A stretch of DNA of 56,485 nt. It comes from Streptomyces sp. A1277 (GTDB lineage: Bacteria > Actinomycetota > Actinomycetes > Streptomycetales > Streptomycetaceae). Shown here piece by piece: positions 45,993-53,842 of the stretch. Positions within the stretch are counted from its first letter, which is position 1. Each line of letters starts with the position of its first letter. Location of the stretch: the NCBI RefSeq assembly GCF_004795015.1, contig NZ_SSBI01000054.1:1-56485 (forward strand). The letters run 5' to 3'. The notes beneath the pieces were generated by a model that saw only the letters and a list, made by a program, of their open reading frames with translations, made no database searches and had not been told where the DNA came from. Both the position numbers and the translations under genes were made by a program.

Positions 45993-47651
45993 TCAGTGCA
46001 GGCGGGCGGCGAGCAGGGCGATGTCGTCCGTCTTTCCCTTGCCGAACGTCGCCAGCAGTTCGTCGCACAGCTCCTCGATCCCGGCCGGCGCCCGGGAGAA
46101 GGTGGTGCCCAGCATCCGCATGCTGTCGTCGAGGTCCTCACCCGGCACCTCGACGAGGCCGTCCGTCAGCAGCAGGAGGGTCGACCCCTCCGGCACCTCG
46201 TGGCTCACGACCGGCGGATGCGGGAGGTTGAGCCCCAGCAGGGGGCCGTGCTCGGTCAGATAGCGGGTGGTTCCGTCCGGGTGCCGCAGCAGGGGCGGGA
46301 TGTGTCCGGCGTTGGCCACCTGGATGCGTCGCCCTCCGGGCTCCACCAGCACCAGGCACACGGTGACCGTCATCGACGGCCGCACGCGCACCAGCAGGGC
46401 GTCCAGGTTCGTGAGCAGGGACTGGGGGGCGTGGCCCTCGATGGCGTAGGCCCGCAGGGCGTGCCTGACCTCTCCCATGATCATGGCGGCCTTCAGCGAG
46501 TGCCCCGCCACGTCCCCGATGGCGAGCAGCAGGCCGTCCGGGGTCTGTAGGGCCTCGTAGAAGTCTCCGCCGATCTCGGTGTGGTCGGCGGCGGGCTCGT
46601 AGCGCACGGCCAGGTCCACACCGGGTGTCTCGGGCAGCCGGTCCGGCAGGAAGGTCCGCTGGAGGGTGAGGACGAGCGCGTGTTCCTCGCTGCGTGAGCG
46701 CAGCGCCTCCAGCGCCAGGGCGCATGCCTGCGCCAGCTGGGAGAGCAGGTCCCGGTCGTCCACGCCGTCGAGGGCGTCGGCGCCGACCGCGAACGCGACG
46801 GGGGGCCGGCCCCGTTTCGTGCGGGCCAGGGTGAGGGCGACCCCGGCGGGGAACACGTCCGCCCGGTCGCCGTCGTGGCAGACGAGCGCCCGCCACTCGG
46901 CACCGGACAGCAGCACGGTCTCCGTGCCGGTCCGGTCGCCGAGGGCCCGCTCGGCCAGGAGGTCGAGGAGCCGCCCCCCGTCGCCCGCCTCGCTGACCGC
47001 CGTGTCAGCGCCGGTCCCGGCGCTGCCCGCCCTCGGGCTCCGGGCGACCGCGGCGAGGTGGAGCGTACGGTTGTCGGGGCTGAGGCAGACGGCGACGGCG
47101 GCCGATTCCATGAGCGCGGCCGCGCCGGCCGCCGCCTCGGCGGTGAAGGATTCCCCGTCCATGGCGGCGTAGACGGCCAGGGTGCTGCTGTTCAGCGCGG
47201 CGACCCGGGTGGCGAGCCGCTCGGCGCGGCGCCGGGCGCGGGCGTAACGCAACGCCGCGGTGACCGTGGCCAGCAGCTCGTCCGGGGCGATCGGCTCGGT
47301 GAGGTAGGCGTCCGCGCCGCGGTGGAGGCCCTGGGTCCGGTCGCTCAGCTCGATGGCCGTCGCGGAGACGTGGATGACGGGCAGTGAGGCGGTCCGGGGA
47401 TCGGCCTTGATCCGCTCGCACACCTCGAAGCCGCTCATGTCGGGGAGCTTCACGTCTACGATGGCCAGTTCCGGCAGTTCGCCGTCGGGGGCGTCGGCGA
47501 GGAGGGCCAGGCCCCCCGTGCCGTCGGCGGCCTCCACGACGGTGTGACCCGCCCGGCGGAGCCAGCTGCCGACGATGTACCGGTTCGTCTCGTTGTCGTC
47601 GAGTACCAGCACCTTGGCGGCGGCGCTGTCCCGGCGCAAATGCGCAGTCAT
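45993..47651 (-). CDS. Receiver-GAF-PP2C protein (RsbU-like output phosphatase)
   Basis: A 552-residue protein with an N-terminal receiver domain: acidic pair DD18-19, phospho-acceptor Asp66 in IVDVKLPDMSG. A GAF-like segment (about 145-325) and a C-terminal PP2C_SIG domain follow (GGDFYEAL, GDVAGHS, TDGLVEV, DDIALLAA). The receiver's invariant Lys is replaced by Glu119 (AYLTEP), so phosphorylation signalling may be altered. It is the last gene of the six-gene rsb operon; its ATG overlaps the kinase stop by four bases (ATGA). It probably dephosphorylates an unlinked RsbV-type anti-anti-sigma factor. Confidence 0.9.
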   Translation of the reverse strand: MTAHLRRDSAAAKVLVLDDNETNRYIVGSWLRRAGHTVVEAADGTGGLALLADAPDGELPELAIVDVKLPDMSGFEVCERIKADPRTASLPVIHVSATAIELSDRTQGLHRGADAYLTEPIAPDELLATVTAALRYARARRRAERLATRVAALNSSTLAVYAAMDGESFTAEAAAGAAALMESAAVAVCLSPDNRTLHLAAVARSPRAGSAGTGADTAVSEAGDGGRLLDLLAERALGDRTGTETVLLSGAEWRALVCHDGDRADVFPAGVALTLARTKRGRPPVAFAVGADALDGVDDRDLLSQLAQACALALEALRSRSEEHALVLTLQRTFLPDRLPETPGVDLAVRYEPAADHTEIGGDFYEALQTPDGLLLAIGDVAGHSLKAAMIMGEVRHALRAYAIEGHAPQSLLTNLDALLVRVRPSMTVTVCLVLVEPGGRRIQVANAGHIPPLLRHPDGTTRYLTEHGPLLGLNLPHPPVVSHEVPEGSTLLLLTDGLVEVPGEDLDDSMRMLGTTFSRAPAGIEELCDELLATFGKGKTDDIALLAARLH

Positions 47652-49444
47652 GCCATGTCGTCCTTCTCGTCCGCTCCCGGCGTGGCGGGCGTTGTGTGTT
47701 CCGCGAGTGCCGCGGCCAGCTTCGACAGGTTCAGCGTGGACTTCTCGAGGATCGCCCGCGCGTGCGTGAGCCGCTCCCGGTCCAGATCCTCACCGGGTGT
47801 CGAGGTCAGGACGAGGACGGGGACGGTGCGCAGCTCGGGGTCCGCGGCGAGTTCCGCCAGCACGGCGTACCCGTCGAGGTCGGGCAGGTGCAGGTCGAGG
47901 AGCACGGCGTCGGGCCGCTCGCGGCGCACGGTGGAGCCGGCCAGGCCGCCCTCCGCCACTTCGACCACACGCCCCGCGAGCCGGTCCAGAAGCGGTCGGA
48001 TCGCGGTGCGGAAGGCCCCGTCGTCGTCCACGGTGACCAGCACGGCGACCACGGGTGCGTGGGGTTCGTGGCGGCCGGTCCCGCAGAGGGACTGACCGGC
48101 CACGGGCAGCCGTACGGTGACCTCGGTGCCGGCCCCGGGGCTGCTGGCCAGCGAGAGGCTGCCGCCCAGGAGCTCGGTGAGCCGGCGCGCGTAGGGCAGG
48201 CCCAGGCCCGTACCGGAGCGGCCGCGCTGATGGGGTCCGCGCACCTGGTAGAACTCCTCGAAGATCTGCTGCTGTTCCTCCTCCGGGATGCCGACGCCCG
48301 TGTCCGACACGGTGAAGACGACGTGGCCGCCGTCGGGCCCGTCCTCCCGGGAGACGTCGAGGCGCACGGTCCCGGCGGAGGTGAACTTCAGGGCGTTGGA
48401 GAGCAGGTTGCGCAGGACGCGGGTGAGCATGACCTCGTCGCTGACGATCCGCAGATCGGGCTCGGCCACGATCAGTTCGGCGCCACCCGCGACCGCGTAG
48501 CCCCGCAGGGTGCCCCGCAGCTGGCCGAGTGCGGCCCGCAGGTCCACCGTCGTCCAGTGGGGTTCCAGGCGCCCGGATTCCGCCTTGGCGACGTCCAGGA
48601 GTTCGTCGACGAGGGCGAGGAGGGTGCCGCCCGACGCGGAGATCAGGCCGATCTGCCGGCGCTGTTCCTCGTCGAGGCGGTCCTCGTCGAATTCCAGGAG
48701 CAGCCGTGCGAGTCCGACGACCGAGTTGACCGGTGTGCGCAGCTCGTGACTGACGTTGGCCCAGAACCTGGTCTTGGCCTCGCTCGCCTCGCGCAGCTGC
48801 CGGGACTTCTCATCCAGCTCCGCGTAGAGGGCCACGACACCTCGGTTGGTCTCCTCCAGCTCCTGTGACAGCTCGGTGTAGAGGGCCATCACCCCCTTGT
48901 TGGTCTCCTCCAGCTCCTCGTTCAGACGGCGCAGCTCCTCGCGCTGCGCCCTGGACTCCACCAGTGCGGCGATCAGGTCGCCGGTCTGCGCGCGGGTGTC
49001 GTCCAGTGCGCTGGGGCCCTTGTGGGCCAGGAGGGCGCCCCGCACCTGCTCGGCGGCATCGGACGTGCTGGTGTCGGCGGTGAGCTGCTGTTCGACCGCG
49101 AGCCCGCGCTCCGGAGGGACGTAGCGGACCGGGACCAGCCGGGAGGCCGCCTGGATGGCCTCCTCCCCGGGGCCGCTGCCGTCCTGCCAGGACAGGCCGA
49201 CCCGCAGGAGGGGCAGCGGCCGGCTGACGACACCGAAGGTGACGGTCAGCCCGGACGCGCCCAGCAGGTCCCGGCCCAGCTCGCTCAGGGCGGTCGCGAA
49301 CCGGATCTGGTCCTGGTTCTCCACGCCGAGCGCTTCGGCGGCCGACTTGCCGCTGCGGCGGAGCAGGAAGATGTCCTGCTCCGTGGTCAGGGGGAAGGAC
49401 GCCAGAGGGGCGGTCTCATGGGCCGAGAAGGTGTTCATGTTCAC
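47648..49444 (-). CDS. Hybrid histidine kinase of the stressosome operon
   Basis: A 598-residue soluble kinase without membrane helices. The N-terminal ~150 residues look like a degenerate RsbT-type HATPase (IRFATALSELGRDLL; WQDGSGPG). A duplicated signalling helix follows (177-210), then the dimerisation/phospho-acceptor domain with His233 (SHELRTP). The kinase ATPase has NLLSNALKF, DTGVGIP and GTGLGLP. A C-terminal receiver (VLLDLHLPDLDG; ILEKS) follows. The GTG start at 49442-49444 overlaps the previous stop (GTGA); ATG at 49438 is an alternative. It should pass phosphate to a receiver or to its own Asp. Confidence 0.9.
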   Translation of the reverse strand: MNMNTFSAHETAPLASFPLTTEQDIFLLRRSGKSAAEALGVENQDQIRFATALSELGRDLLGASGLTVTFGVVSRPLPLLRVGLSWQDGSGPGEEAIQAASRLVPVRYVPPERGLAVEQQLTADTSTSDAAEQVRGALLAHKGPSALDDTRAQTGDLIAALVESRAQREELRRLNEELEETNKGVMALYTELSQELEETNRGVVALYAELDEKSRQLREASEAKTRFWANVSHELRTPVNSVVGLARLLLEFDEDRLDEEQRRQIGLISASGGTLLALVDELLDVAKAESGRLEPHWTTVDLRAALGQLRGTLRGYAVAGGAELIVAEPDLRIVSDEVMLTRVLRNLLSNALKFTSAGTVRLDVSREDGPDGGHVVFTVSDTGVGIPEEEQQQIFEEFYQVRGPHQRGRSGTGLGLPYARRLTELLGGSLSLASSPGAGTEVTVRLPVAGQSLCGTGRHEPHAPVVAVLVTVDDDGAFRTAIRPLLDRLAGRVVEVAEGGLAGSTVRRERPDAVLLDLHLPDLDGYAVLAELAADPELRTVPVLVLTSTPGEDLDRERLTHARAILEKSTLNLSKLAAALAEHTTPATPGADEKDDMA

Positions 49445-50694
49445 CAGGGCCCCTTCGCGACGACGACGCCGGCATCGTCCCGGCGCACACCTGCCTCGCG
49501 CAGCAGCTGCGCGGCCGCCACCAGCGGCGAACGCTCCAGGAAGCCGGGCAGTCCCGCCGCCTGCCAGCGCTCGGTGAGACCGTCGGAGTGCATGATCACG
49601 GCGCTGTTGCGAGGCAGTGACTGCTGTACGACCCGCAGCGTCGGCATCTGGTGCCCCACGATGCCGGGCGCCGACGAAAGAGTCCGCCTGTTACCGGTGG
49701 CCGGGTCCACGACGAAGGTGCTGACGTTGCCGATGCCGCAGAAGTACAGGGTCTCCCTGCGCGGTTCGATGCGTACGACGGCGACGGCGCCGCCCCTGCC
49801 GCCGCGCAGCGCCCTGTGGATGTCCATGAGCATCGCGTCGGGCTGCTCGGCGGTGGAGTCGCGGAAGGCGGTCACCGCCGCCTGTGCGGCCTGGCCGGCC
49901 AGCGGTCCGTGTCCCAGGCCGTCGCAGAACAGGACCAGGAGAGCGGGTTCGTCCGAGCCGGCACCGCCCGCGGGTGTGGAAGGTGTCCCGGCCGCGGGCC
50001 GGGAGGCGTTCCCGGCCGCGGGCCGGGAGGCGTTCCCGGCCGGCCGGAATCCGGTCAGCTGCGCCCATCCCAGGGCGGCGTCCGGCGAGCGCTCCGGCTC
50101 GGTGGCGGGTCCTGGGACGCCGGTCCTTCGCAGGCCCCGGCCGGCGTCCACCGGGCTGCCGGCCCGGCGGGCGAACCAGGCGTCCCCGCACACGTCCTCT
50201 CCGCTGATCGTCCTCGTCAGCCCTTCCACGACGGGGCGTCCGCAGGCAGCCATGCGCCGGGCCGCCTCCTTCGTCCAGAAGCGTGCGGTCAGTACGGTGC
50301 CCCGGCCGGGCACGGAGTGCAGGTCGAAGAAGTCGGCGAGACGGGAGATGGCGCCCAGGCCGATGCCGAGGGTGCCGCCCGTGGACGTGCCGTCGGTGAG
50401 CGAGTGCGCGACGTCCGCCATCCCCGGCCCGTCGTCCAGGGTGACGAATTCGACGCCCGCGTCGTCCGGTGTCCGGACCGTGCGCAGCAGGAAGGTTCCG
50501 CCGACGGCGTGCCTGCGCAGGTTGGTCGCGGCCTCGCTCACGGCGAGTGCGACCTCGGCGCACCGCTGCTCGTCGAACCCGATGCGCCGGGCCAGCGAGA
50601 CCGACGCGCCGCGGGCCGCGGCGGGCAGCGCCTCCTGGTCCCGTAGCCAGAGGACGTCCTGTGCGTCCAGGACCGGGAGGGTCAGCGCCTCCAC
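49441..50694 (-). CDS. HATPase-PP2C fusion protein (RsbT/RsbX-like)
   Basis: A 417-residue protein. The N-terminal HATPase_c_2 domain has its N-box SEAATNLRRH (Asn58), DDGPGM (88-92) and GIGLG (110-114). The C-terminal PP2C domain (GEDVCGDAW; LFCDGLGHG; HSDGLTERW) resembles RsbX. The linker contains two copies of GNASRPAA. The GTG start (50692-50694) overlaps rsbT by 13 bases. In stressosome operons RsbX resets the complex by removing phosphate from RsbS, so the PP2C half may do that here. The function of the ATPase half is unclear. Confidence 0.85.
   Translation of the reverse strand: MEALTLPVLDAQDVLWLRDQEALPAAARGASVSLARRIGFDEQRCAEVALAVSEAATNLRRHAVGGTFLLRTVRTPDDAGVEFVTLDDGPGMADVAHSLTDGTSTGGTLGIGLGAISRLADFFDLHSVPGRGTVLTARFWTKEAARRMAACGRPVVEGLTRTISGEDVCGDAWFARRAGSPVDAGRGLRRTGVPGPATEPERSPDAALGWAQLTGFRPAGNASRPAAGNASRPAAGTPSTPAGGAGSDEPALLVLFCDGLGHGPLAGQAAQAAVTAFRDSTAEQPDAMLMDIHRALRGGRGGAVAVVRIEPRRETLYFCGIGNVSTFVVDPATGNRRTLSSAPGIVGHQMPTLRVVQQSLPRNSAVIMHSDGLTERWQAAGLPGFLERSPLVAAAQLLREAGVRRDDAGVVVAKGPW
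49987..50034 (-). repeat. 24-bp tandem repeat inside the HATPase-PP2C gene
   Basis: Two exact 24-bp units, CCCGGCCGCGGGCCGGGAGG plus CGTT, at 49987-50010 and 50011-50034, with a partial third. They are in frame and add eight residues (GNASRPAA) each to the interdomain linker. Confidence 0.8.
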
Positions 50695-51107
50695 TTGGTC
50701 ACCGCAACCTGTGTGCCGCGCCCGGTCTCGGTCTCCAGGGTGAAGTCGTCGACCAGGCGGCGGGCTCCGCTCAGCCCGAGTCCGAGCCCTCCGCCGGAGG
50801 TCCATCCGTCGGTCAGCGCCTGGTCGATGTCGGGGATGCCCGGGCCCTCGTCCTCGAAGACCGCGGTCACCCCGAGGCGCCCGTCGCGGCGCACCAGGCC
50901 CGCGCGCATGACTCCGCCGCCGCCGTAGACCAGCGTGTTCCGGGCGAGCTCGCTCGCCGCGGTGACGAGCTTGGTCTGGTCGACGAGCGAGAGCTTGCAG
51001 CGCTGGCCGAGGGTGCGCACCAGCTGGCGTGCCCGGACCACGTCGTCGTTGGAAGCGATCGAGACGGTCTCGTGGTCGGCGTCGGGGACGGGCGCGAAGC
51101 CGCTCAT
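50682..51107 (-). CDS. rsbT: Stressosome switch kinase RsbT
   Basis: A 141-residue GHKL-type serine kinase. The N-box is SELARNTLVYGGGG (Asn57), G1 is DEGPGIPD and G2 is GGGLGLGLSGARRL. Sequence and order after rsbS are characteristic of RsbT, which phosphorylates RsbR and RsbS and is released to activate a downstream target. The ATG at 51105-51107 overlaps the rsbS stop by four bases (ATGA). Confidence 0.94.
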   Translation of the reverse strand: MSGFAPVPDADHETVSIASNDDVVRARQLVRTLGQRCKLSLVDQTKLVTAASELARNTLVYGGGGVMRAGLVRRDGRLGVTAVFEDEGPGIPDIDQALTDGWTSGGGLGLGLSGARRLVDDFTLETETGRGTQVAVTKWRR

Positions 51108-51481
51108 CGCTGGGCCGGACGGCTGTCGCCCCGCCGCGCCAGGATCTCCAGCCCCTTCTCCAGGGAGAGGGCCGTGCGCACGCCTCCGAGCGAAAGGCCG
51201 AGTTCCACGAGGGTGATGGCGACGGCCGGCCGCATCCCGACGACGACGGTCTGCGCGTCGAGCATGCGGGAGATGGCCGCCGTGGTGGCCAGCATGCGGC
51301 CCACGAAGGAGTCGACGATCTCCACGGCGGTGATGTCGATGACCACCCCGGTGGCACCGGACTCCACGATGCGGGCGGCCAGGTCGTCCTGGAGCTCCAG
51401 GACGACCTGGTCCTCCAGCTCGACCTGGATGGAGACGAGGAGCACGTCCCCCAGCTTCAGTACGGGTACGCGCTCGCTCAC
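51104..51481 (-). CDS. rsbS: Stressosome scaffold protein RsbS
   Basis: A 125-residue single STAS-domain protein. The phospho-acceptor Ser58 lies in VVIDITAVEIVDSFVGRML, matching Ser59 of B. subtilis RsbS. The GTG start at 51479-51481 overlaps the rsbR stop by four bases (GTGA). RsbS and RsbR assemble the stressosome core that sequesters RsbT. Confidence 0.94.
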   Translation of the reverse strand: MSERVPVLKLGDVLLVSIQVELEDQVVLELQDDLAARIVESGATGVVIDITAVEIVDSFVGRMLATTAAISRMLDAQTVVVGMRPAVAITLVELGLSLGGVRTALSLEKGLEILARRGDSRPAQR

Positions 51482-52323
51482 GCCTGGCCGCCGGGCCGTA
51501 CGGCTTCCGCGTTGCTGCGGCGCAGGGCGTGCTTGAGGGCGTCGGCGAGGGACGACTTGGTGACGATGTCGCCGAACTGGATGCCGAGGGCGACGATCGT
51601 CTGGGCGATCTGGGGCCGGATGCCGGAGATGATGCACTCGGCGCCCATCAGCCGGGCCGCCACCACCGTCTTGAGCAGGTGCTGGGCGACCTCGGTGTCC
51701 ACCGCGGGCACCCCGGTGATGTCGATGATCGCCTGGTCCGAACCGGTGTCGACGAGCGCCTGGAGGAGCTTCTCCATCACCACCTGGGTCCGCGCCGAGT
51801 CGAGGGTGCCCACCAGCGGAACGGCGACCACGCCCTCCCACAGCTTCACGACGGGGGTGGAGAGTTCCATCAGCTGCTCGGCCTGTGCGCTGATGATCTC
51901 CTCGCGCGTCCTGGCGTACACCTCAAGGGTGTAGAGGCCGAGCGCGTCGATGAGCTTGCCGAACTGGAGGTAGGACCGCAGATCCGCGACCGAGGTGTCG
52001 GCGGTGGGCGCCAGGACGTCCTTCGCCGCCAGCACGCTGGTGGCGGTCTCGGTCGGCGTGAAGCCCTGCCGGGCCCGCGCGCGGGAGAGTTCGGCGAGAA
52101 GGGCGCGCGTCTCGGCGAAGGCGTCCGCCTGCCAGTCGAGCCCGCCCTCGCGCAGACCTGCCACGAGTGCGGCGTACAGCTCCTGGAGCTCGCGGTTGAG
52201 CTCCGAGAGGGAGATGCGCCCCCGCAGGGTGCGCGAGACCGCCTCCACCCAGGCCGCGCCGAGCGCTTCCTGCTCGGCCGTCAACAACTCGACGAGCCGG
52301 GTGGGTATATCGTGTTCTGTCAC
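51478..52323 (-). CDS. rsbR: Stressosome sensor/scaffold protein RsbR
   Basis: A 281-residue protein with a helical sensor-like N-terminal domain (about 1-145) and a C-terminal STAS domain. The two threonines phosphorylated by RsbT in B. subtilis RsbRA (Thr171, Thr205) have clear counterparts: Thr210 in VDTEVAQHLL and Thr242 in IRPQIAQTIVALG. I chose the GTG at 52321-52323 because GAGGGAG lies 8 bases upstream; ATG at 52348-52350 is possible but lies in a palindrome with no Shine-Dalgarno sequence. The signal sensed is unknown. Confidence 0.93.
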   Translation of the reverse strand: MTEHDIPTRLVELLTAEQEALGAAWVEAVSRTLRGRISLSELNRELQELYAALVAGLREGGLDWQADAFAETRALLAELSRARARQGFTPTETATSVLAAKDVLAPTADTSVADLRSYLQFGKLIDALGLYTLEVYARTREEIISAQAEQLMELSTPVVKLWEGVVAVPLVGTLDSARTQVVMEKLLQALVDTGSDQAIIDITGVPAVDTEVAQHLLKTVVAARLMGAECIISGIRPQIAQTIVALGIQFGDIVTKSSLADALKHALRRSNAEAVRPGGQA

Positions 52324-52347
52324 CGCAATGACTCCCTCTGATTCAGA

Positions 52348-52375
52348 CATACGCTGCAATCGCTCGCAGCGTATG
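52348..52375 (-). promoter_or_regulatory. Perfect inverted repeat in the rsbR leader
   Basis: CATACGCTGC (52348-52357) and GCAGCGTATG (52366-52375) form a perfect 10-bp inverted repeat with an 8-base spacer, ~25 bases upstream of the rsbR GTG. It could be an operator or an mRNA hairpin. Confidence 0.6.
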
Positions 52376-52559
52376 CCATGACTCCCCTGATACCGGCGCC
52401 GGTGGGTCGCACCGTCGTCGGGCCGTGCCGGAAGGCGGCCGGCCGCCTCGGGTGCGATCGGCGATCGGGAATCCGGAGCGGCGGGAGCACGCACATCCAC
52501 TTGCCCCTGCACAGCACCTTCACACCAGGGAATCTCCGGGGAACCGCGGCGAATGGAAA

Positions 52560-52603
52560 CCGCCCGGCGGGCAGGCGCTGACGCGCGGCCGTCCGCCGGG
52601 CGG
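52560..52603 (-). terminator. Terminator of allantoicase gene
   Basis: An 11-bp perfect stem, CCGCCCGGCGG (52560-52570) with CCGCCGGGCGG (52593-52603), lies 11 bases past the alc stop. Confidence 0.65.
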
Positions 52604-52614
52604 GAGCCGGGGGT

Positions 52615-53784
52615 TTACGAGGCCGATGCCTCGTAGCGGGCGGTCAGTGCGGCGGCCCCGGACTCGGTCAGGGAGCCGTGCAGGCGCATCCGGGCCACCC
52701 CGCCGTCGGGGAAGGCGTCCAGCCGGACGTGGGTGACCACGGCCTCGGCCGGCAGCGGGAAGCGGTGCGGGGTGTCGGGCTGGAGCCGGGTGCGCGGGAT
52801 GATCCCGAACCACTCGCCGCTCTCGCCGTCACGGCCCTGGAGGGCGATCCAGCCGGCCGCGTTGCCCTTGAGATACGCGGTGTCGATCTCGACCGCGCGG
52901 ACGGCGCCCTGGGCGGGCAGCCGGAAGCGGACCCAGTCGTGGGTGTCGCGGACCCGGCGGCGGCGGTTCTCCCAGCCGTCGTCCATCTTGCGGGAGGTGC
53001 CGGGCAGGATGATCTGGGTCGGCGAGGAGTAGAAGCGGTCCGAGGCGTCCTCGTAGCTGCCGCCGTTCAGGACCGAGATCAGGTCGAACGTGCCGAGCGC
53101 GGCGAGCCAGGACGGGTCGGGGACCACCTCGCCGTGCACGCGGAGGCGGGCGATGCCGCCGTCGGGGTGCTGGCGGAGGCGGATGTGGGTGCAGCGGCGC
53201 CCGCCGGTGATCTCGAAGCCGTTGGCGGCGTGGCCGCGTACGGGTGTCGGGGGGACGATCTCCTCCCACTTCACGTCGTCGGCGAGGAGTTCGTCCGGGC
53301 CGGGCGAGCCCGGGACCGAGGTGGCCTGGACGGAGACGCGCTGCGGGTAGTTGCCGCGGAAGTGGGCGGTGTCCACGACGATGCCCCGGATGATGCCGGG
53401 GGCGCCGAGGCGGATCAGGGCCCAGTCGTGCTCGTCGGGGGCCGGGAAGGGGTGCTCTGCGTCGGCGCCGCGCCGGCGGCGAGTCTCCCAGCCGTCCATG
53501 ATCTTGCCCTTGTGGCCGAAGTGCTCGGGGTCGAAGACCGCGCGCTCCCGGAGCAGGAGGTTCTCGCGCTGGGCGAAGAACTCGTCGTTGGCGGCGATCA
53601 CGCCCGCGCCGAGCCGCCGGTCGGCGAGGTCGACGAGGTCGGTGAAGGGGAGGTCGGCGGTGCGGTAGTCGGCGTACGGGTCTCCGCCGCCGTACGGGGC
53701 CGCGTCGTTGGCGTGGGGGTCGTCGGGGGTGGTCTCGTGGCGGTTCTCATTCCGTGCGCCCGGGTCGTTCTGTTCGAAGGTCAT
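52615..53784 (-). CDS. alc: Allantoicase
   Basis: A 389-residue enzyme with two homologous allantoicase repeats (jelly-roll folds). Repeats begin near FAQRENLLL/GKIMDGWETRRRR and FYSSPTQIIL/RKMDDGWENRRRR, each followed by a HDWxxxRL/HDWVRFRL strand and an xIDTAYxKGN segment. It hydrolyses allantoate to ureidoglycolate and urea in purine breakdown. The N-terminal ~40 residues are a charged extension. No allantoinase or other ureide gene is adjacent, which is unusual. A LysR gene lies upstream on the same strand. Confidence 0.93.
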   Translation of the reverse strand: MTFEQNDPGARNENRHETTPDDPHANDAAPYGGGDPYADYRTADLPFTDLVDLADRRLGAGVIAANDEFFAQRENLLLRERAVFDPEHFGHKGKIMDGWETRRRRGADAEHPFPAPDEHDWALIRLGAPGIIRGIVVDTAHFRGNYPQRVSVQATSVPGSPGPDELLADDVKWEEIVPPTPVRGHAANGFEITGGRRCTHIRLRQHPDGGIARLRVHGEVVPDPSWLAALGTFDLISVLNGGSYEDASDRFYSSPTQIILPGTSRKMDDGWENRRRRVRDTHDWVRFRLPAQGAVRAVEIDTAYLKGNAAGWIALQGRDGESGEWFGIIPRTRLQPDTPHRFPLPAEAVVTHVRLDAFPDGGVARMRLHGSLTESGAAALTARYEASAS

Positions 53785-53842
53785 GCGTTCACTGTCGTAC
53801 GACTGAAGCGATCAGGTCCATCGAAAGTTTTCGCACCCGTCT

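Larger units (their letters stand above)
52324..52614. other. Intergenic region between alc and rsbR
   Basis: About 290 bases that must contain the rsb operon promoter. It holds the palindrome at 52348-52375 and the alc terminator at 52560-52603. I did not find a convincing sigma-B-type (GTTT...GGGTA) or sigma-R-type promoter. No gene is visible. Confidence 0.5.
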
